15,576 nucleotides of DNA from Candidatus Altimarinota bacterium (GCA_018401175.1 JAGYLK010000170.1:1-15576), one strand, 5' to 3'. Shown: positions 7,518 through 14,550, counted from the stretch's first letter. The notes: generated by a model from the sequence alone, not told the origin. Program-made: numbers and translations.

Positions 7518-9275
7518 TTATTTCACCGTAACCGACTTCGCCAAATTCCTCGGCATATCGGGATCAAGTCCCCGCAAAATCGCTAACTGATATGCCAAAA
7601 TCTGAACCGGAACCAACGTCGCAATCGACTGCGCTCCATCACAATCTGGAACGCGAATCCATTCATCAAATACATCTGCCCGCGTCGGGGAAATACCAAT
7701 AACCTTTGCTCCTCGTGCTTTTAACTCCATCGCATTGGAAATAGTCTCCGGATCGTCCCCCAAAACCAAACACGGAACTCTGTTTTCGATCAATGCAATC
7801 GGTCCATGCTTCAATTCTCCCGCAGCAAATCCTTGCGCGTGGATATAGGAAACTTCTTGAATCTTGATCGCTGCCTCGAGCGCCATTGGATACAATGATC
7901 CGCGACCAATAATAAACATATTATTTCTATCAACGATTTTCTCCGCCACAGCATGAATATGTTCCGCATATCGCGGATTGAGAAGCTCATTAATGGCAGT
8001 TGATGTTTCTCGGAGTAATTCTCGCCCAACGTTGAATATTCCGCGTCCGCGCAACTCCGCGTCCGCATGAGCAAGCAAAAAACAAATCGCCATCTGCGCT
8101 GTTGCTGCTTTTGTAGAGGCAACCGCTTTTTCTACTCCTGCATTTAATGGAAGAACAACGTCAGAAATACGGGCCACAGAAGACATTTCTACATTTGTAA
8201 TCGAGACAATCTTTGCTCCTTTTTTCTTTCCACGTTCCAAAATTTCCAATACATCGGCAGTTTCTCCTGACTGACTAATTGCGATTAATGCGGTTTTTTC
8301 ATTTATAAAACTTTCAAACGTTGGCATCTCTGATGCCGCAACCACATTTATTTTTCGTCCCGAAATATCTGCGAAAAAATACTCCGCCGTCGCAGCCACT
8401 TTATGAGCCGTTCCACAGGCTAAAAAATATACTCCGTTACACTGTGCAAGAACTTCTGCTGCCGATTTCATCAATTCACTCGGCTGATTAATAGCACGAG
8501 AAATGGTTTCTTTTTGTTCAAAAATTTCTTTCAGCATAAAATGCTTGAAATCTCCTTTTTGTGCTTCTTCTTCACTCCACGGAACATCAATATTTCGTTT
8601 CTCAATTGATTTTCCCGTTTTGAGATCCGCAAATAAAACATTGTCCTTCCGTATCCAGACTATTTCATCATCATCCAAGTAATTGACCGTCGATGTATGT
8701 TCCAAAAATGCGGGAATATCACTCGCAATATAGGTCGCATCCGCAGATCGTCCAACAAGAAGTGGCGATCCGCGTCGGGCAGCAAAAATCCCATCAACTC
8801 CGTCAATACAGAGAATAATTGCAAACCTCCCTTTTATCTGACTTGCTGTATTTTGAATAGCTTCAAATGGATCACAACCCTTTTCTACATGTTCGTTTAT
8901 CAAGGCCGCAATAACCTCTGAATCTGTCTCTGATTGGAAAGTTCCTGTCCCAATTCGCTCCTTATGAGAAGCGAAATTTTCAAAAATCCCATTGTGTGCC
9001 AGGGTAACCCGACCGTAACGGTGAGGATGAGAATTTTGAACCGTAACTCCTCCATGAGTTGCCCAACGACTGTGTCCAAACGCTTCTGTTGCTGGTTCAA
9101 ATTCATGCTGTGCTTCTGATATTTTCCCCACTTGTTTTTCAAGAACAACTTTTCCCTCTCGACGAATTGCAACTCCCCAGGAATCATATCCGCGATATTC
9201 AAGCTTTTTTAATCCTGCAATAACAACTGCTCCTGCATTGGTTTGTGAACCAGAAACGGCAAAAATTCCACACAT
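7518..9275 (-). CDS. glmS: Glutamine--fructose-6-phosphate aminotransferase (isomerizing)
   Basis: A 585-residue protein, near the usual 600. It makes glucosamine-6-phosphate from fructose-6-phosphate and glutamine, the first committed step to UDP-GlcNAc and peptidoglycan. Residues 1-215 are the class II glutamine amidotransferase domain: Cys2 becomes the N-terminal nucleophile after Met removal, followed by YRGYDSWG, HSRWATHG and HNGIFEN motifs. Two SIS sugar-isomerase domains follow at about 270-400 (FLACGTAHKVA, SQSGETAD) and 440-570 (IIGRGSLYP, AGELKHGPIALIE). The C-terminus MPRNLAKSVTVK is the family's conserved end that closes the sugar site. The ATG at 9273-9275 is fixed by Cys2. No Shine-Dalgarno is seen. 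I found no glmS ribozyme: the leader is only about 20 bases. Confidence 0.98.
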   Translation of the reverse strand: MCGIFAVSGSQTNAGAVVIAGLKKLEYRGYDSWGVAIRREGKVVLEKQVGKISEAQHEFEPATEAFGHSRWATHGGVTVQNSHPHRYGRVTLAHNGIFENFASHKERIGTGTFQSETDSEVIAALINEHVEKGCDPFEAIQNTASQIKGRFAIILCIDGVDGIFAARRGSPLLVGRSADATYIASDIPAFLEHTSTVNYLDDDEIVWIRKDNVLFADLKTGKSIEKRNIDVPWSEEEAQKGDFKHFMLKEIFEQKETISRAINQPSELMKSAAEVLAQCNGVYFLACGTAHKVAATAEYFFADISGRKINVVAASEMPTFESFINEKTALIAISQSGETADVLEILERGKKKGAKIVSITNVEMSSVARISDVVLPLNAGVEKAVASTKAATAQMAICFLLAHADAELRGRGIFNVGRELLRETSTAINELLNPRYAEHIHAVAEKIVDRNNMFIIGRGSLYPMALEAAIKIQEVSYIHAQGFAAGELKHGPIALIENRVPCLVLGDDPETISNAMELKARGAKVIGISPTRADVFDEWIRVPDCDGAQSIATLVPVQILAYQLAILRGLDPDMPRNLAKSVTVK

Positions 9276-9301
9276 TCTATTGGGAGAGAAATACGACGGT
9301 G

Positions 9302-9330
9302 ATTCTGCACCAGAAGAAGAATCATGTCAA
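9302..9330 (-). promoter_or_regulatory. Putative glmS promoter
   Basis: Minus strand: TTGACA (9325-9330, perfect), 17 bases, CAGAAT (9302-9307, 4 of 6). The predicted start is about 20 bases before the ATG. It stands back to back with the rpsP promoter. Confidence 0.55.
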
Positions 9331-9345
9331 AGGTTTGACAAAAAT

Positions 9346-9373
9346 TTGACAGAACTCTCTATCTGACTAGACT
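9346..9373 (+). promoter_or_regulatory. Putative rpsP operon promoter
   Basis: TTGACA (9346-9351, perfect), 16 bases, TAGACT (9368-9373). A second TTGACA lies 11 bases upstream (9335-9340). Predicted leader about 22 bases. TAGACT is also the -10 proposed for the HTH gene. Confidence 0.55.
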
Positions 9374-9380
9374 CGCGAGG

Positions 9381-9390
9381 ATTTTTAGAA
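9381..9390 (+). promoter_or_regulatory. Shared leader element ATTTTTAGAA before rpsP
   Basis: ATTTTTAGAA stands 12 bases before the rpsP ATG and the same ten bases stand 9 bases before the rpmB ATG (12921-12930). With seven preceding bases, 14 of 17 positions match. Neither gene has a Shine-Dalgarno, so this may be a ribosomal-protein leader signal or an initially transcribed sequence. Confidence 0.45.
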
Positions 9391-9402
9391 CAGAAACTTC
9401 CC

Positions 9403-9783
9403 ATGCTTATTCTCCGATTTGCCCGCCACGGACGCAAAAAACAAGCGTTTTTCAAAATTGTTGCTGCTGAAAAAGCACGAGCTGTCCAGAAGAAAAATAT
9501 TGCCGAATTAGGATTTTATGACCCCCTCGCTGATGAAGGAAAGGGAATTTGTAAAGTTGATGCACCAGCAATCAAGAATTATATAAAAAATGGAGCACAG
9601 GTAAGTCAATCTGTTGCTCGACTTTTGGTAAAGAACGGGATCAATGAAGCTGAAAAATTCATTACAACTCGTGTGACAAAACCAAAAAAAGAAACTCCAA
9701 AACCAGAACCAAAGGAAGTCGCTGAAGAAACTACTCCCAAGGTTTCCGAAGAAGTTGTCGTAGAAACGGCAACCACAGAGTAA
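9403..9783 (+). CDS. rpsP: 30S ribosomal protein S16 with C-terminal extension
   Basis: A 126-residue protein. Residues 1-85 are the S16 fold: it begins MLILRFARHGRKKQAFFKIVA and holds the ELGFYDP and VSQSVARLLVKNG segments typical of S16, an early-assembling protein of the 30S body. Residues about 90-126 are an added low-complexity tail of Lys, Pro, Glu, Thr and Val, absent from E. coli S16 (82 residues). It is first in an operon with khpA 24 bases downstream; in many bacteria this operon goes on to rimM and trmD, but here a pilin gene follows. No Shine-Dalgarno precedes the ATG; the leader carries the ATTTTTAGAA element. Confidence 0.97.
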   Translation: MLILRFARHGRKKQAFFKIVAAEKARAVQKKNIAELGFYDPLADEGKGICKVDAPAIKNYIKNGAQVSQSVARLLVKNGINEAEKFITTRVTKPKKETPKPEPKEVAEETTPKVSEEVVVETATTE

Positions 9784-9807
9784 TTCTGTTTCATTTTCCA
9801 AATACAC

Positions 9808-10062
9808 ATGTCAGAAAAAAATACTGCTGTCGAATTTGTTCGTTACGTTTTACAACAAATTTGTTCTGATACAAATTCTATTCAGGTAGAAGCAAGTGAT
9901 GACGATCGAGGAACGCTCATCACTGTTCGTGTGAATGCTGATGATATGGGACGATTGATCGGAAAGGATGGACAGACTATTTCGGCGTTACGAACTCTCA
10001 TTTCCATTTTGTCCGCAAGAGAAAGTGTGAGATACTTTTTGAAGGTTGAAGACCCTCAATAA
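9808..10062 (+). CDS. khpA: KH-domain RNA-binding protein KhpA
   Basis: An 84-residue single KH domain. The GxxG RNA-binding loop is G52-K-D-G55 in the segment MGRLIGKDGQTISALRTLIS, as in the KhpA/YlqC family. In Firmicutes KhpA forms a heterodimer with KhpB, binds many RNAs and affects cell division and elongation. Its place straight after rpsP matches the common rpsP-ylqC order. Gap to rpsP is 24 bases and to the pilin gene 12 bases, so the three are likely co-transcribed. No Shine-Dalgarno is evident. Confidence 0.95.
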   Translation: MSEKNTAVEFVRYVLQQICSDTNSIQVEASDDDRGTLITVRVNADDMGRLIGKDGQTISALRTLISILSARESVRYFLKVEDPQ

Positions 10063-10074
10063 TTTTTTTGAACC

Positions 10075-10584
10075 ATGCCAACTCCAGTTATTGACAATCG
10101 TGTGATTCCCGCCGTTCGATATTTGGATACTCCGACAACAGCGACCGATCCTCTCCGTGATGGCGGGGGAATAAGTGCTCAAATGGGAGTCGATGGAGTA
10201 GGAATGACGGGACAAGTGGGCGATACTATTGCCACATTGAGTAGTTATACCACCATGGATTTGGTACAAATGTTTGTGGTATATGCCTTTATTGTTGCAG
10301 CGGGACTTTCTGCTGTGTTTGTTTTTATTGGAGGAATTAATTTTATTCTTTCGGGAGGAAATGATGAGAAAATTAAAACAGCCGTCAATACGATTCGATA
10401 TGCTATTGTTGGATTGATTGTAACGATTTTGAGTTTCACTTTTGTAACCATCGTGGGCCGAATCTTCGGACTCGATTTCATGTCCTATTTGTCATACGAC
10501 AAAATCCGAATCTCGATAACACAGCTCATTGATTCTTCTAAGGGAAATTCTTCTACTCCCCACTTCAGACTCCCCCGAAACTAA
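10075..10584 (+). CDS. Type IV secretion pilin-like protein (CPR T4SS pilin / VirB2-TrbC type)
   Basis: A 169-residue protein with two membrane helices at about 66-92 (FVVYAFIVAAGLSAVFVFIG) and 107-133 (IVGLIVTILSFTFVTIVG) joined by GGINFILSGGNDEKIKTA. The pattern Gly-Gly-x-x-x-x-hydrophobic-Ser-Gly-Gly-Asn-Asp-Glu-Lys-Ile-Lys followed by a second helix is what I know of the T4SS pilin family abundant in CPR genomes, related to VirB2/TrbC. The N-terminal 60 residues are Gly/Thr/Asp-rich without a classical signal peptide. No VirB4-like ATPase or other secretion gene is in the window. It sits 12 bases after khpA and its TAA shares one base with the comFC ATG (TAATG), so it is part of the operon. 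Its function as a pilus subunit is inferred from the family. Confidence 0.75.
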   Translation: MPTPVIDNRVIPAVRYLDTPTTATDPLRDGGGISAQMGVDGVGMTGQVGDTIATLSSYTTMDLVQMFVVYAFIVAAGLSAVFVFIGGINFILSGGNDEKIKTAVNTIRYAIVGLIVTILSFTFVTIVGRIFGLDFMSYLSYDKIRISITQLIDSSKGNSSTPHFRLPRN

Positions 10585-11240
10585 TGTCTTGGTGGCAATG
10601 GATTCAAGAAGCGATCTTTCCTCCTCGCTGTATTGTTTGTAAGCGAGAAGGATTTTGGCTCTGTGAAAAACATAATACTTTTGTTCCCGCACCAAAAAAT
10701 GAAGCGTCCTTTGAAGATTTGGATGAAATTTTTGCTGCCACCGCCTACTATCATCCAACAAGTCAAAAACTCATAGAATATTTTAAATTCCGTGGATTTC
10801 GAGATTTGGCAGACATTATAGGGAAACAAATAATTTCTACTCTTCCTCCAGAATATTTAAAAACACACACCCTTGTCCCCGTGCCGCTTCATTGGACGAG
10901 AAAATTGTGGCGCGGATTCAACCAGGCAGAGGAAATTGCAAAGGCGATCCAACGACTCTCTCCTCAAACTCCTCTTTGCACTGATTTGAAACGAGTTCGT
11001 CGTACAAAACAACAGGCGAAATTGAAACGGGTCGATCGATTGAACAATCTTTCTCTTGCTTTTGAGTGGAACGGATCAGAAATTCCGAAAAAAATACTCT
11101 TGATTGACGATGTTGTTGCGAGCGGAAGCACTCTTGATTCTGCTGCAGGAGTACTTAAAAAAATGGGAACAAGACATGTCTCGGGAGTTGTATTTGCACG
11201 AGGAGGAAAACCATGCCAAAATTCGGGCAATGAAAATTGA
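10584..11240 (+). CDS. comFC: ComF-family phosphoribosyltransferase-like protein
   Basis: A 218-residue protein. It opens with a short zinc-finger-like stretch (FPPRCIVCKREGFWLCEKH; C16, C19, C27), then a type I phosphoribosyltransferase fold with the PRPP-loop signature ILLIDDVVASGST at 171-183 and the ComF motif TKQQAKLKRVDRLNN at about 141-154. ComFC/GntX proteins are required for natural transformation in several bacteria, acting with ComFA on incoming single-stranded DNA; the exact reaction is unknown. The ATG overlaps the pilin stop by one base, and its 3' end overlaps the nuclease gene by 11 bases, so translation is probably coupled on both sides. Confidence 0.93.
   Translation: MSWWQWIQEAIFPPRCIVCKREGFWLCEKHNTFVPAPKNEASFEDLDEIFAATAYYHPTSQKLIEYFKFRGFRDLADIIGKQIISTLPPEYLKTHTLVPVPLHWTRKLWRGFNQAEEIAKAIQRLSPQTPLCTDLKRVRRTKQQAKLKRVDRLNNLSLAFEWNGSEIPKKILLIDDVVASGSTLDSAAGVLKKMGTRHVSGVVFARGGKPCQNSGNEN
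11201..11233 (+). promoter_or_regulatory. Strong Shine-Dalgarno plus 6-codon ORF overlapping the nuclease start
   Basis: AGGAGG (11201-11206) stands 6 bases before an ATG at 11213 that opens a six-codon frame, MPKFGQ, whose TGA (11231-11233) overlaps the ATG of the nuclease gene (11230-11232) as ATGA. It lies inside the end of comFC. This is one of two strong Shine-Dalgarno sequences noticed in the window and could load ribosomes that restart on the nuclease gene. Confidence 0.4.
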
Positions 11241-12726
11241 ATTTTCGGGAGCGGCACGAGGAGTTACGGGGTCCAAACATCTTCTTCATATAAATGGAAA
11301 AAAAATCCTTCTTGATTGTGGATTGTTCCAAGGACGACGAAAAGAATCCATAGAAGCAAATATGAAGTTTCCTTTTGAGGCAACAGAAATTGATGCCGTC
11401 GTCTTGAGCCACGCACATATTGACCACTCTGGAGCATTACCCATCTTGGTAAAAAATGGATTTACTGGTCCAATTTATTCTACCCATGCGACACGAGATC
11501 TCTGTTCAATAATGCTCCGGGATTCTGCTTATATTCAAGAGCGTGATGCCGAATGGATGAAAAAAAAGCTCAAGGCGCCTGATGCCGAACCTCTTTATAC
11601 GATTGCTGATGCAGAAAAAACTCTTTCTCTCTTTCGATCTGTCGATTATAAACAGCAAATTAAGGTATGCCATGGAGCGAGAGTTACGTTTCATGACGCA
11701 GGACACATTCTCGGAAGTGCAATTGAAGAATGGGACATCTGGGATGATGAGACGAGTCAAAAGGTGACGTTTGGATTTACTGGTGATCTGGGACGAAAAA
11801 ATCTCCCCATTCTCAAAGATCGAGAACAACTCGAAAACCTCGATGTGCTTATTACGGAGTCAACGTATGGAGATCGCCTTCACGAAGAGATAAAAGATGT
11901 AGAAGACCGATTTGCTGCCAAAATTGTGGAAACTATCGAGCGCGGCGGAAAAATATTTATTCCTGCTTTTGCTGTAGAAAGAACACAAGAAATTTTGTAT
12001 GTGATTCGAGAAATGCAACACGCCGGACGTATTCCACAAATTCCTATTTTTGTAGATTCTCCCCTTGCCACGGGAGCGACTGAAATATTTGAACTGCATC
12101 CCGAATGTTTTGATGAAAAACTCGTGAAGATGTTTGATCGTGGAGAAAATCCATTTGATGATATCAATGGGCTTCAATTTACTCGATCAGTAGAAGATTC
12201 AAAAGCGCTCAATCAATTTCCTGGTCCCGCCATTATTATTTCTGCCAGCGGAATGTGTGAAGCTGGAAGAATTCGACATCATTTGGCAAATAATATTTCT
12301 GATGAACAAAATACGATTCTCATTGTTGGATTTATGGCGGAGAACACACTCGGACGAAAGTTGGTAGAACACGAATCTCCGGTAAATATTTTTGGCGAGC
12401 CACATGAGCTAAAAGCGGAGGTTATTATTTTTAATGCCTTTTCTGGACACGCCGATCAAAATGGATTATTAGATTTTGCTGGCGCCTGCGGAACACCAAC
12501 TCAGGTCTTCTGTGTTCATGGAGAAAATACTCAAATGCTTACCTTTCGAGAGAGGCTCAAGAAACTGAAGAATCTTTCTCAAGCAAATGTCGAAGCCCCT
12601 CTTCCGGGAGAAATGTTTGAATTACAACAAGACAAAAGCTGGAAGAAATCTTCTTGGCGAAATCCAATTTCTCAGCAATTATTTCCTGATTTGGAGGTTG
12701 ATCCGCTGCGAGAAACTGGCGTTTGA
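11230..12726 (+). CDS. MBL-fold/beta-CASP ribonuclease (CPSF/YSH1-like RNA processing exonuclease)
   Basis: A 498-residue protein beginning MKIEFSGAARGVTGSKHLL, the usual opening of bacterial beta-CASP nucleases. Metallo-beta-lactamase zinc motifs are complete: HAHIDH at 61-66, HILGSA, and FTGDLG. The beta-CASP part has motif A (ESTYGDR), the PAFAVERTQEIL segment, ISASGMCEAGRIRHHL, and a terminal SGHADQ with the last metal histidine. Such enzymes are related to CPSF-73 and archaeal aCPSF and act as endo/5'-3' exoribonucleases in RNA maturation. It lacks the KH domains of aCPSF1 and is distinct from RNase J. The ATG at 11230 was chosen because the conserved N-terminus starts there; the frame stays open upstream into comFC (an ATG at 11176) but that part is not family-like. 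Confidence 0.93.
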   Translation: MKIEFSGAARGVTGSKHLLHINGKKILLDCGLFQGRRKESIEANMKFPFEATEIDAVVLSHAHIDHSGALPILVKNGFTGPIYSTHATRDLCSIMLRDSAYIQERDAEWMKKKLKAPDAEPLYTIADAEKTLSLFRSVDYKQQIKVCHGARVTFHDAGHILGSAIEEWDIWDDETSQKVTFGFTGDLGRKNLPILKDREQLENLDVLITESTYGDRLHEEIKDVEDRFAAKIVETIERGGKIFIPAFAVERTQEILYVIREMQHAGRIPQIPIFVDSPLATGATEIFELHPECFDEKLVKMFDRGENPFDDINGLQFTRSVEDSKALNQFPGPAIIISASGMCEAGRIRHHLANNISDEQNTILIVGFMAENTLGRKLVEHESPVNIFGEPHELKAEVIIFNAFSGHADQNGLLDFAGACGTPTQVFCVHGENTQMLTFRERLKKLKNLSQANVEAPLPGEMFELQQDKSWKKSSWRNPISQQLFPDLEVDPLRETGV

Positions 12727-12748
12727 TACCAATATAATACACTTCTAT

Positions 12749-12842
12749 CATTGCGAACCCTTATCCTTCAAAAGAAGATGTGAGGCTCCCTTTTTGAGAT
12801 TGCTTCGCCGTAATTCATAAAGCCTTGGGGCTTGCAACGACA
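12749..12842. repeat. Degenerate short dispersed repeat, copy 2
   Basis: Begins CATTGCGAACCC and TCCTTCAAAA (as copy 1 at 7321), has GAGATTGCTTCGCC at 12796-12809 and ends TTGCAACGACA (12832-12842), which is an imperfect inverted match of its own start. It resembles a full-length but mutated palindromic element. It fills most of the 213-base gap between the nuclease and rpmB genes; no gene is seen there. Confidence 0.55.
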
Positions 12843-12884
12843 AGATCTACTGTTTTGCCTTTTGAGTTTCGCCAATGAAAAAAC

Positions 12885-12912
12885 TTGACGCAAGTCTAAT
12901 TTCAAGTACTCT
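12885..12912 (+). promoter_or_regulatory. Putative rpmB promoter
   Basis: TTGACG (12885-12890), 16 bases, TACTCT (12907-12912), with the same spacing to the ATTTTTAGAA leader element as at rpsP. The -10 is poor by the E. coli standard; likeness to the rpsP layout is the main support. Confidence 0.4.
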
Positions 12913-12920
12913 CCGCCCGA

Positions 12921-12930
12921 ATTTTTAGAA
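12921..12930 (+). promoter_or_regulatory. Shared leader element ATTTTTAGAA before rpmB
   Basis: Same ten bases as at 9381-9390, here 9 bases before the ATG of another ribosomal protein gene, again without a Shine-Dalgarno. Confidence 0.45.
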
Positions 12931-12939
12931 ATTTTCGCC

Positions 12940-13335
12940 ATGTCCCGACAATGTCAGCTCACCGGTAAAAAAACTGCCACAGGAAACAATCGTCCTTTCT
13001 CGCTCAAAGCGACTCGACGTACATTCCGTGTGAACCTCTTCACCAAGAAAATGTTCAATCCTCTTACAGGAAAAATTGAACGAATGAAGTTGTCTGCCAA
13101 GGCTATTCGAACATTGAAGAAATGGGCGAAGGAAACAGGACATGAAACAGACGCAGAAAAAATGGCAAAACTTTCAGCACAAACTGCTGAAAAGAAGACC
13201 ACAAATGTAGCAAAAGGACGTGTACGAAAAGAAAAATTGACACCAAAACAGAAAAAAGAAATTGAAGCAGCAAAAGCTGCTGAATTACTCGAGCACAAAC
13301 CAACCGCACTCGAAACAGAAAAGAAAGAAGACTAA
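12940..13335 (+). CDS. rpmB: 50S ribosomal protein L28 with long C-terminal extension
   Basis: A 131-residue protein. Residues 1-65 are L28: the start MSRQCQLTGKKTATGNNR, then the NLFTKKMFNPLTGKIERMKLS segment and the final helix AIRTLKKW. Bacterial L28 is usually 60-80 residues, so about 60 residues (Lys/Ala/Glu/Thr-rich, predicted helical) are added at the C-terminus. It is a 50S component near the E site. It begins an operon: its TAA shares a base with the ATG of the methyltransferase gene (TAATG). Confidence 0.96.
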   Translation: MSRQCQLTGKKTATGNNRPFSLKATRRTFRVNLFTKKMFNPLTGKIERMKLSAKAIRTLKKWAKETGHETDAEKMAKLSAQTAEKKTTNVAKGRVRKEKLTPKQKKEIEAAKAAELLEHKPTALETEKKED

Positions 13336-13784
13336 TGAAAGTTGTGATTTTGGAAAATATACGGTCGCTCCACAACGTGGGAGCGATTTTTCGTACTGCT
13401 GACGGAGCAGGATGGGACAAAGTCTATCTCACCGGATACACAGGCTGTCCTCCAGATCGTCGGATTGAAAAAGTATCTCTTGGGGCTGAAGAATTTCTTC
13501 CCTGGGAACACGTTGATTCTGCAATAAAATTATGTGAACAACTCAAAAAAGAAGGATTTGAAATAATCGCCCTCGAGCAATCTGATCGATCAGAAAATAT
13601 TTTCGAAGCCTCTTATAGGGGAGAAAATCTAGCCCTCATTGTGGGAAATGAAGTCGATGGGGTTTCCGCCGAAATATTACAAATGTGTGAAAGACACTTC
13701 GAAATTCCTATGTATGGAAAAAAGACATCGCTCAATGTTTCTGTGGCTGCTGGAATAGCCTTGTTTGCAATACGACACCAATAA
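13335..13784 (+). CDS. TrmH/SpoU-family RNA 2'-O-methyltransferase
   Basis: A 149-residue protein made of the SPOUT domain only. The three SpoU motifs are present: motif 1 SLHNVGAIFRTADGAGW (11-27), motif 2 LIVGNEVDGVS (101-111) and motif 3 IPMYGKKTSLNVSVAAGIAL (124-143), which form the knotted SAM site. It should methylate a ribose 2'-OH in tRNA or rRNA. The size is like TrmL, which modifies the tRNA wobble base ribose, but no substrate-specific part is present, so the target is open. It is translationally coupled to rpmB, fitting a ribosome or tRNA role. Confidence 0.92.
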   Translation: MKVVILENIRSLHNVGAIFRTADGAGWDKVYLTGYTGCPPDRRIEKVSLGAEEFLPWEHVDSAIKLCEQLKKEGFEIIALEQSDRSENIFEASYRGENLALIVGNEVDGVSAEILQMCERHFEIPMYGKKTSLNVSVAAGIALFAIRHQ

Positions 13785-13820
13785 GAGAATATTTTTTTAT
13801 AGTAGCTATGAACTCTCCTA

Positions 13821-14531
13821 TTACAACAGTCCTTTTTCTGAAAAAGAGAAATACCCATCTTTCCCCAAAATAATATGATCCGATATTTTTATGGTATGCA
13901 AATTCCACGCTCCCTTGGACAGCGCTAATGTCCAAGAAATATCTTCTGTGCTTGCTTGGCAACTGCCTACGTGATTGTGCACAACAATGATTTCTTGTGC
14001 CCCCAACCAAATTGCCGATCTCAATATATCTGTTGGACGAACGTGCACAAACTCATCAGAACCAACCGCAACGAGTTCAGAAAAAATACATTTTTTCTGG
14101 GCATCAATATGCAAGACGTGGCACTGTTCTTGTTTTAGGGTACGAAGCGAATGGAAATGAAGACTTACTTTGTCTGGAGAAGAAACATCAAAAACGTCAT
14201 AGCCTCCGTGTAATCGATGCGCTATTTCTGTTATCGCCACCAATGCTTCTGCATGGCGCTTCTGGAGACGAAAATTATTCTGCGCATCGACAACCTCTCT
14301 TTGCATAAATAATCCCTTAAATCCTGCCTCAGCGAGCACGCGCTTGGACAACACTTGCACATCTTCAAAATATCCTCCCTTGTGTCGTGATCCCGTACGA
14401 AATATAAGCGCCACTAATTCCCATAAGGCAAGTGCTTTGGGACCATATTGAGCGAGTTTTTCTCGAGGTTTTTGTTCTTCGGAAACAGCACAAAAATCAC
14501 TCGAAAAATGAAGTTTCTTTTCTTCTGTCAT
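13821..14531 (-). CDS. radC: RadC-family protein with altered JAMM motif
   Basis: A 236-residue protein of full RadC length. The N-terminal helical part has the family motif KPREKLAQYGPKALALWELVALIFRTG; the C-terminal JAMM/MPN domain has VRPTDILRSAIWLGAQEIIVVHNH. The usual RadC metal loop is HNHPSG, then a Ser and an Asp spaced as H-x-H-x7-S-x2-D; here it reads HNHVGSCQASTED, which lacks Pro-Ser-Gly and is one residue shorter (x6). Metal binding may be changed. RadC's role is unsettled; it is often tied to DNA processing or mobile elements. It lies 26 bases after the HTH gene and is probably co-transcribed; it converges with the methyltransferase gene. Confidence 0.88.
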   Translation of the reverse strand: MTEEKKLHFSSDFCAVSEEQKPREKLAQYGPKALALWELVALIFRTGSRHKGGYFEDVQVLSKRVLAEAGFKGLFMQREVVDAQNNFRLQKRHAEALVAITEIAHRLHGGYDVFDVSSPDKVSLHFHSLRTLKQEQCHVLHIDAQKKCIFSELVAVGSDEFVHVRPTDILRSAIWLGAQEIIVVHNHVGSCQASTEDISWTLALSKGAWNLHTIKISDHIILGKDGYFSFSEKGLL

Positions 14532-14550
14532 AGTATGAAATAATTATATA

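Noticed and set aside
8697..9202. Open frames on either strand inside glmS
   Set aside because: They lie wholly in the conserved amidotransferase coding region and have no supporting features.
9276..9295. A glmS ribozyme upstream of glmS
   Set aside because: The gap to the divergent promoter leaves a leader of about 20 bases, far too short, and no ribozyme core is seen.
12733..12738. TATAAT after the nuclease stop as a promoter for a small RNA
   Set aside because: No -35 at the right distance and the downstream DNA is the degenerate repeat; not enough support.
13785..13820. A bidirectional terminator between the methyltransferase gene and radC
   Set aside because: Only a 4-base ATAG/CTAT stem and a T-run upstream of it are visible; too weak to call.
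518..14531. UGA read as glycine (genetic code 25)
   Set aside because: UGA ends several genes at sensible places, including the ATGA overlap between murJ and the pseudouridine synthase gene, and no conserved Gly is encoded by TGA in the proteins read here.
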